Under the pieces are notes generated by a model. The model did not search any database. It was not told the DNA's origin and was given only the letters and a program-made list of their open reading frames with translations. This document shows positions 27,166-37,806 of a stretch of 64,000 nt of DNA, in pieces. The position numbers and the translations under genes are program-made. The stretch's first letter is position 1. Each line of letters starts with the position of its first letter. This DNA is from DATIRA01 sp963766505 (GTDB lineage: Bacteria > Pseudomonadota > Gammaproteobacteria > Steroidobacterales > Steroidobacteraceae), in NCBI GenBank assembly GCA_963766505.1, contig CAVYAL010000005.1, positions 1,364,001-1,428,000 of the forward strand, in the 5' to 3' direction.

Positions 27166-27193
27166 TTGCATATTCATCAAATCGATCTATCAT
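27166..27193 (+). promoter_or_regulatory. Predicted sigma-70 promoter of the second RES toxin-antitoxin operon
   Basis: TTGCAT at 27166-27171 and TATCAT at 27188-27193 are separated by 16 bases in an otherwise AT-rich spot. The -10 box touches the palindrome at 27191-27209, so a bound repressor would block it. Confidence 0.5.
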
Positions 27194-27209
27194 GTGCGAA
27201 TCGCACATG
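27191..27209. promoter_or_regulatory. Palindromic operator candidate of the toxin-antitoxin operon
   Basis: CATGTGCGA and TCGCACATG are perfect 9-bp inverted repeats around a single A. The palindrome overlaps the end of the -10 box and the probable transcription start, and lies 10 bases upstream of the antitoxin start codon. This is the position and symmetry expected for autoregulation by the antitoxin. Confidence 0.6.
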
Positions 27210-27218
27210 ATAGGTTTG

Positions 27219-27581
27219 ATGATGCACGGTGATCTCGCAACTCGGCCGGACCCGGGCCGTGTACTGGCCTCCGGCCTCGTCAATGCGGGCAAGGAACTGG
27301 GCCTGACGCAGGCGGAACTCGGTGCCGTGATTGGCCGAGACCGGACCGCATTGAGTCGCGGCCAACTCGACCCGCAGAGCAAGCCAGGGGAACTCGCCTT
27401 GCTCTTGATCCGGGCTTACCGCGCGCTCTTCGCGCTCGTCGGCGGTGATACCGCCGCGATGCGGCACTGGATGCATACCGAAAACCATCACACGGGCGGA
27501 ATTCCCTGCGAACAGATCCGCAGCATCCAGGGGCTCATGCGAGTCGTCGACTACCTGGACGCGATTCGCGGCAAGGCGTGA
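27219..27581 (+). CDS. MbcA/ParS/Xre-type antitoxin
   Basis: This 120-residue antitoxin of the Xre/MbcA/ParS family partners the RES toxin whose gene overlaps its end. An Xre-like helix-turn-helix occupies about residues 28-55 (LGLTQAELGAVIGRDRTALSRG). The C-terminal half is the toxin-binding DUF2384 region (LALLLIRAYRALFALVGGD, then IRSIQGLMRVVDYLDAIRGKA). In-frame ATGs occur at 27192, 27207, 27219 and 27222. I prefer 27219 because the predicted promoter and palindrome cover the earlier ones, and because relatives have only a short leader before the conserved PDP motif. It probably represses its own operon through the palindrome. Confidence 0.82.
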   Translation: MMHGDLATRPDPGRVLASGLVNAGKELGLTQAELGAVIGRDRTALSRGQLDPQSKPGELALLLIRAYRALFALVGGDTAAMRHWMHTENHHTGGIPCEQIRSIQGLMRVVDYLDAIRGKA

Positions 27582-28333
27582 CGGTAGACATCTGGGCGGC
27601 CTGCCGAACCGGGGCTCGCCCGCGCACGCTTGGAGGGGAAATCCTGCGGTTGGTTGAAAGCCAGGAGCAGGTGGCCACCAGTCGTCTAGTGGCAACGCTG
27701 GCCGAGCAGGAACTGCTGGAGGCCATGATCGAGGCCAGCAAGCCCCGGTCGCTGACGCCCGCGCCGGGTCTCCATTACCTGCTGACCACGCCGTTTCGCT
27801 ACCCGCCCTTGCGGTACGGGTCGCGCTTCGGTGGCCGCCACGAGCCGAGCCTGTTCTATGGCTCGCGCGGACTCAGGACGGTACTTGCCGAATCAGCCTA
27901 CTACCGCTTCGTCTTCTGGCAGGGGATGAGCGAGCCGCCGCAGGCGCCGTTGCGCATCCGACATACGCTCTTCGGGGCACGATTACGAGCCCGACGGGCC
28001 TATCGGCTGCAGCTCGCCCCATTTGACTCGCACCGCAGCGTGCTCGCCTGCCGCGACGACTATCAGCCCACCCAGCGCCTCGGTCATGCCTTGCGAGAGG
28101 CCGGTGCCGATGCGATCGAGTACGTCTCTGCGCGCGATGCCGAGGGCGGGCTGAACGTCGCACTGTTTGCGCCGTCGGCTTTCGCATCGCCGCGGCCAAG
28201 CTTCCAGCAGGAATGGCTCAGCGAAACACGGCCCGACCAGGTGAGCTTTTACGCCCGGCCGGAGGCGGGCCTGCAGAGTTTTCCGCTGTCGCAGTTCACC
28301 ATCGAAGGACGGCTGCCGATGCCGGCGACCTGA
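27578..28333 (+). CDS. RES-domain toxin
   Basis: This 251-residue RES-domain protein is the second in the window and is not closely similar to the first. The RES core lies at about residues 75-225: RYGSRFGGRHEPSLFYGS, then LRTVLAESAYYRF with the conserved Glu, and a C-terminal EYVSARDAEGGLNVALF segment. RES toxins degrade NAD+ or ADP-ribosylate targets. It starts at GTG 27578-27580, overlapping the antitoxin stop by GTGA, so translation is coupled and the toxin follows the antitoxin. The N-terminal 60 residues extend beyond the minimal domain. The gene ends 65 bases before the atpC stop on the other strand. Confidence 0.85.
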   Translation: MTVDIWAACRTGARPRTLGGEILRLVESQEQVATSRLVATLAEQELLEAMIEASKPRSLTPAPGLHYLLTTPFRYPPLRYGSRFGGRHEPSLFYGSRGLRTVLAESAYYRFVFWQGMSEPPQAPLRIRHTLFGARLRARRAYRLQLAPFDSHRSVLACRDDYQPTQRLGHALREAGADAIEYVSARDAEGGLNVALFAPSAFASPRPSFQQEWLSETRPDQVSFYARPEAGLQSFPLSQFTIEGRLPMPAT

Positions 28334-28398
28334 GCATCACCGCCGAAGGCGGCACGCCCCCGGTAGCGTCGCCTGATGGACGGTCGGCGACGGGCCCT

Positions 28399-28821
28399 TC
28401 AGCGCCGAATCTTCCGCATTTTCTGGATAGCCTGAAGCTGCGCCGCAACCGCCGCGAGCTCGGCCTCGGCCGTCGCGATCTCCTGCTTCTCGGTGCGGGC
28501 CCGGAGTGCTTCCTCGGCGGCACGCTTCGCCTCGAGCACCTTGGCCTCGTCGAGGTCAGTCGCCCGGATGGCCGTATCGGAGAGCACGTTCACGTGATCG
28601 GGCTGGACCTCGAGGATTCCTCCCTGCACGAAGATCATCTCCTCGTCTTCCCTGCCCGGCACCTTGATGCGGACCGTGCCCGCCTTGATCTGCGTGATCA
28701 GCGGCGCGTGGCGGGGGTAGATGCCCAGCTCGCCCATCACGCCCGGGAGCACCACGAACTCCGCGTCACCGGAGTAGATGGACTCCTCAGCGCTCACCAC
28801 ATCGATTCGCATCGTTGCCAT
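28399..28821 (-). CDS. atpC: ATP synthase F1 epsilon subunit
   Basis: The epsilon subunit (140 residues) links the central stalk to the c-ring and inhibits ATP hydrolysis. The N-terminal beta-sandwich shows VVSAEESIYSGDAEFVVLPGVMGELGIYPRHAPLI, and the C-terminal part is the two-helix hairpin. It is the last gene of the operon, 116 bases after atpD; the gap contains heptamer repeats and is longer than elsewhere in the operon. Starts at ATG 28821 or 28812 are both possible. The RES toxin gene converges from the left. Confidence 0.96.
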   Translation of the reverse strand: MATMRIDVVSAEESIYSGDAEFVVLPGVMGELGIYPRHAPLITQIKAGTVRIKVPGREDEEMIFVQGGILEVQPDHVNVLSDTAIRATDLDEAKVLEAKRAAEEALRARTEKQEIATAEAELAAVAAQLQAIQKMRKIRR

Positions 28822-28841
28822 TGCTTATACCTGCCGGCAGA

Positions 28842-28869
28842 GCGGATAGCGGATAGCGGATAGCGGGTA
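28842..28869. repeat. Heptamer tandem repeat in the atpD-atpC gap
   Basis: GCGGATA is repeated three times exactly (28842-28862) and a fourth time as GCGGGTA. About 45 bases further, TATCCGC and ACCCGCTA provide complementary sequence, so alternative hairpins could form in the mRNA just before atpC. Confidence 0.7.
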
Positions 28870-28937
28870 GTGAGGAACGTGCCGCAACACGGCTCTCCTC
28901 GCCCTTATCCGCGACCCGCTAGTCACGATTCACTTCC

Positions 28938-30344
<1,407 letters not shown>

Positions 30345-30390
30345 GGTCGTGTCCTGAATCTGTTGCCTTGCGTGAATCCAGTTGCCGCCG

Positions 30391-31284
30391 CTAGACGGCC
30401 GCGGCGCCGCCGACGATCTCCGAGAGTTCCTTGGTGATCGCAGCCTGGCGGCTCTTGTTGTAGATGAGCTGCAGCTCGTCGATGATGCTCGCAGCGTTAT
30501 CCGAGGCGGCCTTCATCGCCACCATGCGGGCCGACTGCTCGCAGGCGATGTTGTCGGCCGCCGCCTGGTAGACGAACGTCTCGAGATAACGCACCAGCAG
30601 CTCGTCGAGCACCGTCTGTGCATCGGGCTCGTAGAGATAGTCCCAGCCGCCTGCGCGAACCTTGTCCGTTTCGGCTTCCGCACCGTCCGGGTCTGCAGAT
30701 CGAGCGGGATCGGGATCATCGTCGCGTGTGACCGGGTCCTGCTTCATCGTGTTGACGAAGCGGTTCGAGAAGATGTGCACCTCGTCGAGCCGCCCCTCGA
30801 GATAGCCGTCCACCAGCATCTTCACGGGGCCGATCAGGCGATCGAGCGCGGGACGGTCGCCATAATTGATGACCTGCGAGACGATCGTTGCGCCCATCCG
30901 GTTGACGAAGCCGAAGCCCTTGTTGCCGATCGTGCAGTACTCGACTTCGATGCCCCTGGCGACCCATTCCTTGTGCTGGTTCAGCACGATCCGCAGCAGG
31001 TTCGTGTTCAGTCCGCCGCAGAGTCCCTTGTCGGTCGTGATCACGACGGCGCCGACGCGCTTTACCTCCGGACGCCGGGTGAGCAGCGGGTGCTTGTACT
31101 CGGAGTTGGCCTGCGCGGCGTGCATCGCGATCGCGAGGATCCGGCGCGCATAGGGTCGCCCCGCACGCATCCTCTCCTGCGCCTTTTTCATCTTCGACGC
31201 GGCGACCATTTCCATCGCCTTGGTGATCTTGCGCGTGTTCTGCACGCTCTTGATCTTGGCGCGGATTTCCTTGGTTCCGGGCAT
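30391..31284 (-). CDS. atpG: ATP synthase F1 gamma subunit
   Basis: The rotor shaft subunit (297 residues). The N-terminal helix MPGTKEIRAKIKSVQNTRKITKAMEMVAASKM and the C-terminal helix EQSARMVAMKAASDNAASIIDELQL form the coiled coil inside the alpha-beta hexamer. Around residues 185-205 an Asp/Glu/Ala-rich insertion (DDDPDPARSADPDGAEAET) lengthens the surface loop compared with E. coli. The start ATG 31282-31284 has GGGAGC upstream. Confidence 0.97.
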   Translation of the reverse strand: MPGTKEIRAKIKSVQNTRKITKAMEMVAASKMKKAQERMRAGRPYARRILAIAMHAAQANSEYKHPLLTRRPEVKRVGAVVITTDKGLCGGLNTNLLRIVLNQHKEWVARGIEVEYCTIGNKGFGFVNRMGATIVSQVINYGDRPALDRLIGPVKMLVDGYLEGRLDEVHIFSNRFVNTMKQDPVTRDDDPDPARSADPDGAEAETDKVRAGGWDYLYEPDAQTVLDELLVRYLETFVYQAAADNIACEQSARMVAMKAASDNAASIIDELQLIYNKSRQAAITKELSEIVGGAAAV

Positions 31285-31303
31285 GACTGCTCCCGACGGT
31301 GCC

Positions 31304-32845
<1,542 letters not shown>

Positions 32846-32898
32846 TTGCCGTTCCTCTGCAGGCCGGGTCCGCCACTCGCGGAAGGCCCGAAAATTTC

Positions 32899-33435
32899 TC
32901 AGTCAGTCAGTTCCGTTTCGAGCCGCGCGAGCTTGCCCTTCAGCGAGCCGTCGATCGCGAGATCTCCTGCGCGCACGACCGCGCCGCCGATCAGCGACGG
33001 ATCGACAGTGCAATGCAACCGCACGTCGCGTTGCAGTCGTTTGCGCAGCGCATCCGCCAGCCGCTGCCGCTGCCGCTCTTCGAGCTCCGTCGCGGAGACC
33101 ACCTCGACGTCGGCGACGTTCTCGGCCTCGGCCTTCAGTTTCTCGAAGCGCTCGGCGATTTCCGGCAGGTAGGCGAGGCGGCCGTTCTCGGCGAGCAGCG
33201 CGAGCAGCGCCCGGCCATTGTCGTCGAGTCGCTCGCCGCAGATACCCGCGATGAGGTCCCGCAGCTGGTCGGAGCTCACTCCGGGGCTGCCCTCGAGCTT
33301 CTCGAACTCCTCGCTCGCGACGACCGCGCTCGCGGTTCCGAGCCAGGCAGACCATTGCGCGAGCTTGCCCTGGTCCCTCGCGAATGCGAAGGCCGCCTTC
33401 GCGTAGGGCCGGGCGATGGTGGCTCGTTCGGCCAT
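32899..33435 (-). CDS. atpH: ATP synthase F1 delta subunit
   Basis: The delta subunit (178 residues) fixes the peripheral stalk to the top of F1. The N-terminal six-helix bundle starts ATIARPYAKAAFAFA, and the C-terminal domain has the conserved IGGAVVRAGDLAIDGSLKGKL. CAGGAG precedes the ATG. It is positioned between atpF and atpA as in other gammaproteobacteria. Confidence 0.97.
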   Translation of the reverse strand: MAERATIARPYAKAAFAFARDQGKLAQWSAWLGTASAVVASEEFEKLEGSPGVSSDQLRDLIAGICGERLDDNGRALLALLAENGRLAYLPEIAERFEKLKAEAENVADVEVVSATELEERQRQRLADALRKRLQRDVRLHCTVDPSLIGGAVVRAGDLAIDGSLKGKLARLETELTD

Positions 33436-33461
33436 GCGTTGCTACTCCTGTCGCCTCGGGC

Positions 33462-33947
33462 TCAGGCCCGGGCGCCCTCGATCTCGCTGGCGAGCTGGTC
33501 GATCAGGTCGGCGTGAGCCTTCGGATCGATCTCGCGCTGGAGCAGGCGGGATGCACCGGCGACGGCCAGCGTGCCGACGTCCTTGCGCAGCGAATCCCGC
33601 GCACGCGCCTGCTCGAGGCTCGCTTCCTGGCGGGCATCCGTCAGCAGCCGCTGACCCTCGGTGATCGCGGTTGCCCGCGCCTCCTCGATGATCTCAGTCG
33701 AGCGGCGGTTCGCCTGGTCCACGATCTTCAGCGCCTTTTCGCGCGCTTCGGTCACGATCTGTTCAGCGTCGCCGTTGGCCTGCTGCAGTTCCTTCTGGCC
33801 CCGCTCGGCGGCCGCGAGGCCGTCGGCGATCTTCTTCTGGCGATCCTCGATCGCGCGCAGAAGCGGGGGCCAGATGAACTTGACCGAAAACCATATCAGG
33901 ATCAGGAAAACGATCGCCTGCCCGATGAGCGTCGCATTGATGTTCAT
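33462..33947 (-). CDS. atpF: ATP synthase F0 b subunit
   Basis: The b subunit (161 residues) is a membrane-anchored dimeric stator. One N-terminal TM helix (ATLIGQAIVFLILIWFSVKFI) is followed by a long charged coiled coil. Only one b gene is present, so this is a homodimeric b2 type rather than b/b'. Confidence 0.96.
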   Translation of the reverse strand: MNINATLIGQAIVFLILIWFSVKFIWPPLLRAIEDRQKKIADGLAAAERGQKELQQANGDAEQIVTEAREKALKIVDQANRRSTEIIEEARATAITEGQRLLTDARQEASLEQARARDSLRKDVGTLAVAGASRLLQREIDPKAHADLIDQLASEIEGARA

Positions 33948-33970
33948 GGCGACCCTCTATCCGGGTGGGC

Positions 33971-34240
33971 TCAGCCCTGGAAGCTGGCGAGCAGCGGGTT
34001 CGCGAACGCGAAGAACATCGCGAGCGCGACGCCGATCAGGAACGCGGCATCGATCAGGCCGACGAGCAGGAACATGCGGCCCTGCAGCGTCGGGATCAGC
34101 TCCGGCTGGCGGGCGGCCGCCTCCAGGAACTTCGAGCCCATGATGCCGATGCCGATGCAGGCGCCGATCGCGCCGAGGCCGATGATCAGGCCGAGTCCCA
34201 GCGCGGTGAAGCTCTGGATCTGAGCGATGTACTGTTCCAT
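33971..34240 (-). CDS. atpE: ATP synthase F0 c subunit
   Basis: The c subunit (89 residues) has two TM helices: a Gly-rich first helix (GLGLIIGLGAIGACIGIGIMG), the polar loop AARQPE, and a second helix with the proton-carrying acid in VGLIDAAFLIGVALAMFF. The acid is Asp, as in E. coli, and the surrounding residues do not show the Gln/Glu-Ser-Thr sodium pattern, so a proton-driven enzyme is expected. Confidence 0.97.
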   Translation of the reverse strand: MEQYIAQIQSFTALGLGLIIGLGAIGACIGIGIMGSKFLEAAARQPELIPTLQGRMFLLVGLIDAAFLIGVALAMFFAFANPLLASFQG

Positions 34241-34283
34241 CTGTAGTCTCCAGTCGTGCGGTTGCGTTAACGATATAGCCGGC

Positions 34284-35099
34284 TCAGTGATGCTCGGTGG
34301 CCATCGCCGTGTAGACGATCGTGAGCACCATGAAGATGAATGCTTGCAGCGTGATGATCAGGATGTGGAAGATCGCCCAGGCCGAGCCCATCAGGATCTG
34401 TCCGAGCATCGAGGAAACGCTGGCGAAGTTGAATCCGGCCCAGGTCGCGCCGAGCAGCGCGATCAGCATGAATACCAGCTCGCCCGCGTACATGTTGCCG
34501 AACAGCCGCATCGCGAGCGACACGGGCTTCGACAGCAGCTCGACGATGTTCAGCACGAAGTTCGGGATCCACAGCAGCGGATTCGCGCCGAACGGGGCCG
34601 TGAACATCTCGTGCATGTAGCCGCCGGCACCCTTGGCCTTGAAGCCGTAGAAGATCACGATAACCAGCACGGTGATGGACATCGCGAAGGTGGTGTTCGC
34701 GTCGGCAGTCGGAACCACGCGCCAGTAGTGAATGCCGAACCAGCTCGCGATCAGGCCCGGGAGGTCGAGCGGCAGCAGGTCCATGGCGTTCATCAGGAAC
34801 ACCCAGACGAAGATCGTCAGCGCGAGCGGTGCGAGGAAGCGGCGGTCGAGATGGAAGACTTCCTTGACCTGGGTGTCGACGAACTCGACGACCATCTCGA
34901 CGAAGGCCTGCCATTTTCCCGGGACGCCCGAGGTCGCCTTGCGGGCCGCGGACCAGAACATCCAGATCGCAACGAGCCCGAGCAGCACGGACATGAAGAT
35001 CGTGTCGACGTGCCAGGTCCAGAAGCCCTCGCCCACCGACAGGTGCTTCAGGTGGTGGCTGATGTACTCGGTGCTGTTTGCGGGGGCTTCGCCGGCCAT
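34284..35099 (-). CDS. atpB: ATP synthase F0 a subunit
   Basis: The a subunit (271 residues) forms the proton half-channels. Five or six TM segments are visible, and the essential Arg sits in SLAMRLFGNMYAGELV. ATG 35097-35099 follows atpI closely, and GGAGG-like sequence is weak. The frame continues upstream, but that extension is the end of atpI in another frame. Confidence 0.97.
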   Translation of the reverse strand: MAGEAPANSTEYISHHLKHLSVGEGFWTWHVDTIFMSVLLGLVAIWMFWSAARKATSGVPGKWQAFVEMVVEFVDTQVKEVFHLDRRFLAPLALTIFVWVFLMNAMDLLPLDLPGLIASWFGIHYWRVVPTADANTTFAMSITVLVIVIFYGFKAKGAGGYMHEMFTAPFGANPLLWIPNFVLNIVELLSKPVSLAMRLFGNMYAGELVFMLIALLGATWAGFNFASVSSMLGQILMGSAWAIFHILIITLQAFIFMVLTIVYTAMATEHH

Positions 35100-35101
35100 C
35101 G

Positions 35102-35524
35102 TCAGTCCGCCATTCCAAGTTGTCGTTGCGTCTTCCGCCCGCCAGCGCGAGCGGCCCCAACCCAATAGCCCAGGAAGGTGGCCGCGTAGGCCCCGATCAA
35201 GGGCAAGGCCTCGATCCCCGGTGACCGCAGTGCCAGCGCCAGCACCGCGATCGTGAATACCACTTTCACCAGCCAGCCGGTGAACAGTCCGAGTGCCGCC
35301 CGTGTCGCGGTCATCCCGCTACCGCCGCGCAGCATCGCGAGCGCCATCAACGTCGTTGCGGCGACGCCGATGCCTGCGCCGAGCAGCGCCGAGGTCCCTG
35401 CAGCCTTACCGGCTGCGGTCCAGCAGGCGCCCGCGACGACCACTCCGATCAGACCCTGAACGAGCAGCACCGCGCACGCTTCGCGTCGGCTGTCCTGCAT
35501 GTCGAGCTTGGTCGAGGCCCTCAA
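35102..35524 (-). CDS. atpI: ATP synthase subunit I (AtpI)
   Basis: AtpI (up to 140 residues) is an accessory membrane protein that aids c-ring assembly. Four hydrophobic segments are present (ACAVLLVQGLIGVVVAGACW, SALLGAGIGVAATTLMALAML, GLFTGWLVKVVFTIAVLALAL, ALPLIGAYAATFLGYWVG). The frame begins at TTG 35522-35524, with GGAG 6 bases before it. An ATG at 35500 lacks a site, so TTG is preferred. First gene of the atp operon, two bases ahead of atpB. Confidence 0.88.
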   Translation of the reverse strand: MRASTKLDMQDSRREACAVLLVQGLIGVVVAGACWTAAGKAAGTSALLGAGIGVAATTLMALAMLRGGSGMTATRAALGLFTGWLVKVVFTIAVLALALRSPGIEALPLIGAYAATFLGYWVGAARAGGRKTQRQLGMAD

Positions 35525-35648
35525 TCAAGACTCCGGGCAACAAAAAAGCCACTGCATGTGCCGGGCGCTCCGGCCACGGGTGGCGAGTTCGTTCAACCGT
35601 TACCCGGGACGGTTCACGCCATGCGGCGCGGCCTCCGGAAGGCCGCAA

Positions 35649-35678
35649 ATTATATCGGTTCTTTTTGCAGTGCTTCAA
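35649..35678 (-). promoter_or_regulatory. Predicted sigma-70 promoter of the atp operon
   Basis: On the minus strand TTGAAG (35673-35678) and a consensus TATAAT (35649-35654) are separated by 18 bases. They lie about 125 bases upstream of atpI and point into it. Confidence 0.7.
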
Positions 35679-35821
35679 TTGTGTGTGCACTGCGTCATGT
35701 ACCGACCCGGTGCCGGGCTTACGTATTTCGGTAACTCGGTTGCCGGCCTGATCCACGAGCGTATGGATCGAGGAGGGGAGCTCGTCCAGCCGCGTCTTCG
35801 CCGGAGGACAGGTCCTGCGGC

Positions 35822-35839
35822 GGATATAATTAAATATCC
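35822..35839. promoter_or_regulatory. AT-rich palindrome upstream of the atp promoter
   Basis: GGATAT and ATATCC flank AATTAA, giving an 18-base dyad in the most AT-rich spot of the atp leader. It could be an operator or upstream activating site. No known consensus was recognised. Confidence 0.4.
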
Positions 35840-35989
35840 TTTAACAATAGGCCAAATGATTCGCTATCTGGACTAATGTCTATATAGCCTGAGTAGTAAG
35901 TGTGAATGGCAGTGCCGTAGCGCAGCGAGCCGGGATGCCGGAATACCGAAGCCGGCACCGAATCGCAAGCCCGGCACCAAATCACCAAA

Positions 35990-36898
35990 TCACTGCAGAT
36001 GCGCGAGGATTCCGTCCAGCTCGTCGAGGCTGTTGTAGTCGATCACGAGTTTTCCGCGCCCGCTCGCACTGTGCTTGAGGCTGACCCTGGCGCCGAGCTT
36101 GTCGGCGAGGTCGTGCTCGAGCCGCTGGATGTTCGGATCGACCCGGGGTGCCTCGGTCTCCGGACGGGTCGGCTTATCGATGATGCGCCGGACCAGGGCC
36201 TCGGTCTCGCGCACGGACAGGCCCTTTTTCGCGACCAGCAGAGCCACCTCGGCCTGCTGGCGGGCCGCCGCGAGGCCGAGCAGGGCCCGCGCATGTCCCA
36301 TCTCCAGCTGCCGCTGCTCCACGAGCTGCTTTACCTCGTCAGCCAGCTCCAGCAGCCGCAGCAGGTTGCTGACTGCGGCCCGGGAGCGACCCACCGCGTC
36401 GGCCGCGGCCTGGTGCGTCATGTCGAACTCGCGGATCAGCCGATCGAGCGCGCGCGCCTCCTCCAGCGGATTGAGGTTCTCGCGCTGGATGTTCTCGATC
36501 AGCGACATCGCGACCGCGGCCTCGTCCGGAACGCTCCGCACCACGGCCGGTACGTCATGCAGGCCCGCCATCTGCGCCGCCCGCCAGCGCCGCTCGCCCG
36601 CGATGATCTCGTAGCGCTGGGTCTCGCCGGGGCGCTGCGCGCCGACGGGCCTCACGACGATCGGCTGCACGATCCCCTGCGCCCGGATCGAGTCAGCGAG
36701 GTCCTGCAGGCTCTCCGGCCGCAGGTCGAGCCGCGGCTGGTAGCGGCCGCGCTGCAGCAGGTCCACGGGAATCCGCGCCAGCTCCTCGCCCCGCGGGGCA
36801 GCCGGCGCCCCGGCGCCGTCCGGCCCGCCGGGAGTAGGAGTGGTCGTGCCGAGCAATGCCTCGAGTCCGCGCCCCAGGCTGGGTCTTTTGGTTGCCAT
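35990..36898 (-). CDS. parB: Chromosome-partitioning protein ParB
   Basis: ParB (302 residues) is a CTP-dependent DNA clamp that loads at parS and spreads. The N-terminal CTPase region shows ELARIPVDLLQRGRYQPR and the conserved GERRWRAAQMAGL motif. The central helix-turn-helix (TMTHQAAADAVGRSRAAVSNLLRLLEL) binds parS, and the C-terminal dimerisation segment ends DELDGILAHLQ. It is transcribed after parA. A perfect parS-like site exists inside recF in this window. Confidence 0.97.
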   Translation of the reverse strand: MATKRPSLGRGLEALLGTTTPTPGGPDGAGAPAAPRGEELARIPVDLLQRGRYQPRLDLRPESLQDLADSIRAQGIVQPIVVRPVGAQRPGETQRYEIIAGERRWRAAQMAGLHDVPAVVRSVPDEAAVAMSLIENIQRENLNPLEEARALDRLIREFDMTHQAAADAVGRSRAAVSNLLRLLELADEVKQLVEQRQLEMGHARALLGLAAARQQAEVALLVAKKGLSVRETEALVRRIIDKPTRPETEAPRVDPNIQRLEHDLADKLGARVSLKHSASGRGKLVIDYNSLDELDGILAHLQ

Positions 36899-36965
36899 GC
36901 CGGCAGTTTAGCGGAGCGACTGCCCGGCCCGCGACGCGCAGCGACGGTCGCGGACGGTCCGTTCC

Positions 36966-37784
36966 TCAGTGACCGGCGGCCGGCGTCTCGAGCGCAGCAT
37001 CCGGCGCCGGCTCGCTGAGCTCCTCGTCGCGGCGGATCAGCTCACCGGCCAGCGCGAGGTACGCGAGCGCACCGCGGGAATCCTTGTCGTGGAACATCGC
37101 GGCCTTGCCGAAGCTCGGGGCCTCGGCCAGGCGGACATTGCGGGGAATGATGCTGCGGAACACCTTGTCGCCAAAATGCATGATCAGCTGGCCTGAGACC
37201 TCGTTCGAGAGGTTGTTGCGCGGATCGAACATCGTGCGCAGGATCCCCTCGAGCTCGAGTCCCGGGTTGACGCTCGCCTTGATCTGCTCGACCGTGCCCA
37301 TCAGCGCACTGAGGCCCTCGAGCGCGTAGTACTCGCACTGCATCGGCACGATGACGCTGTCCGCCGCCACCAGCGCGTTCAAGGTCAGCAGGTTGAGCGC
37401 AGGCGGGCAGTCGATCAGGATCACGTCGTAGTCGTCCCGCAGCGGGTCGAGCGCCTGCCGCAGCCGCAGCTCGCGACCGATCATCGTCATCAGCCGCACT
37501 TCCGCCGCGACCAGGTCCTGGTTCGCGGGCAGCAGCGTGAAGCCGCCCGGATCCACCGGCAGCAGCGCCGCCTTTACGTCTGCATCCCCGAGCAGCACGT
37601 CCGTCAGCGAGCTTCTGAGCGAGCGCTTGTCGACACCGCAACCCGTCGTCGCGTTGCCCTGCGGGTCGCTGTCGACCAGCAGCACGCGCCTGCGGGTCGC
37701 AGCCAGCGACGCCGCCAGATTGACCGCTGTCGTGGTCTTGCCGACTCCGCCCTTCTGGTTGGCTACTGCGATGACGCGCTTCAT
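36966..37784 (-). CDS. parA: Chromosome-partitioning ATPase ParA/Soj
   Basis: ParA (272 residues) is a deviant Walker A ATPase that binds DNA nonspecifically and drives ParB-parS separation. The Walker box is NQKGGVGKTTTAVNLA (Lys11 to Thr17). DYDVILIDCPPALNLLTLNAL is Walker B. No N-terminal helix-turn-helix is present, so it is the chromosomal type. It lies between rsmG and parB. Confidence 0.97.
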   Translation of the reverse strand: MKRVIAVANQKGGVGKTTTAVNLAASLAATRRRVLLVDSDPQGNATTGCGVDKRSLRSSLTDVLLGDADVKAALLPVDPGGFTLLPANQDLVAAEVRLMTMIGRELRLRQALDPLRDDYDVILIDCPPALNLLTLNALVAADSVIVPMQCEYYALEGLSALMGTVEQIKASVNPGLELEGILRTMFDPRNNLSNEVSGQLIMHFGDKVFRSIIPRNVRLAEAPSFGKAAMFHDKDSRGALAYLALAGELIRRDEELSEPAPDAALETPAAGH

Positions 37785-37806
37785 GGACCGCAGAGCATAG
37801 CCGTGA

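Larger units (their letters stand above)
35525..35989. other. Intergenic region with the atp operon promoter
   Basis: This is the gap between parB and atpI, both on the minus strand. It holds the predicted atp promoter and, further away, an AT-rich tract (35821-35900) that stands out from the GC-rich surroundings and includes a GGATAT-AATTAA-ATATCC palindrome. No coding sequence is supported. No DnaA-box-like sequence is present, which argues against an origin here. Confidence 0.5.

Noticed and set aside
35821..35900. AT-rich island as replication origin
   Set aside because: No DnaA-box-like sequence, and dnaA with boxes lies elsewhere in the window.
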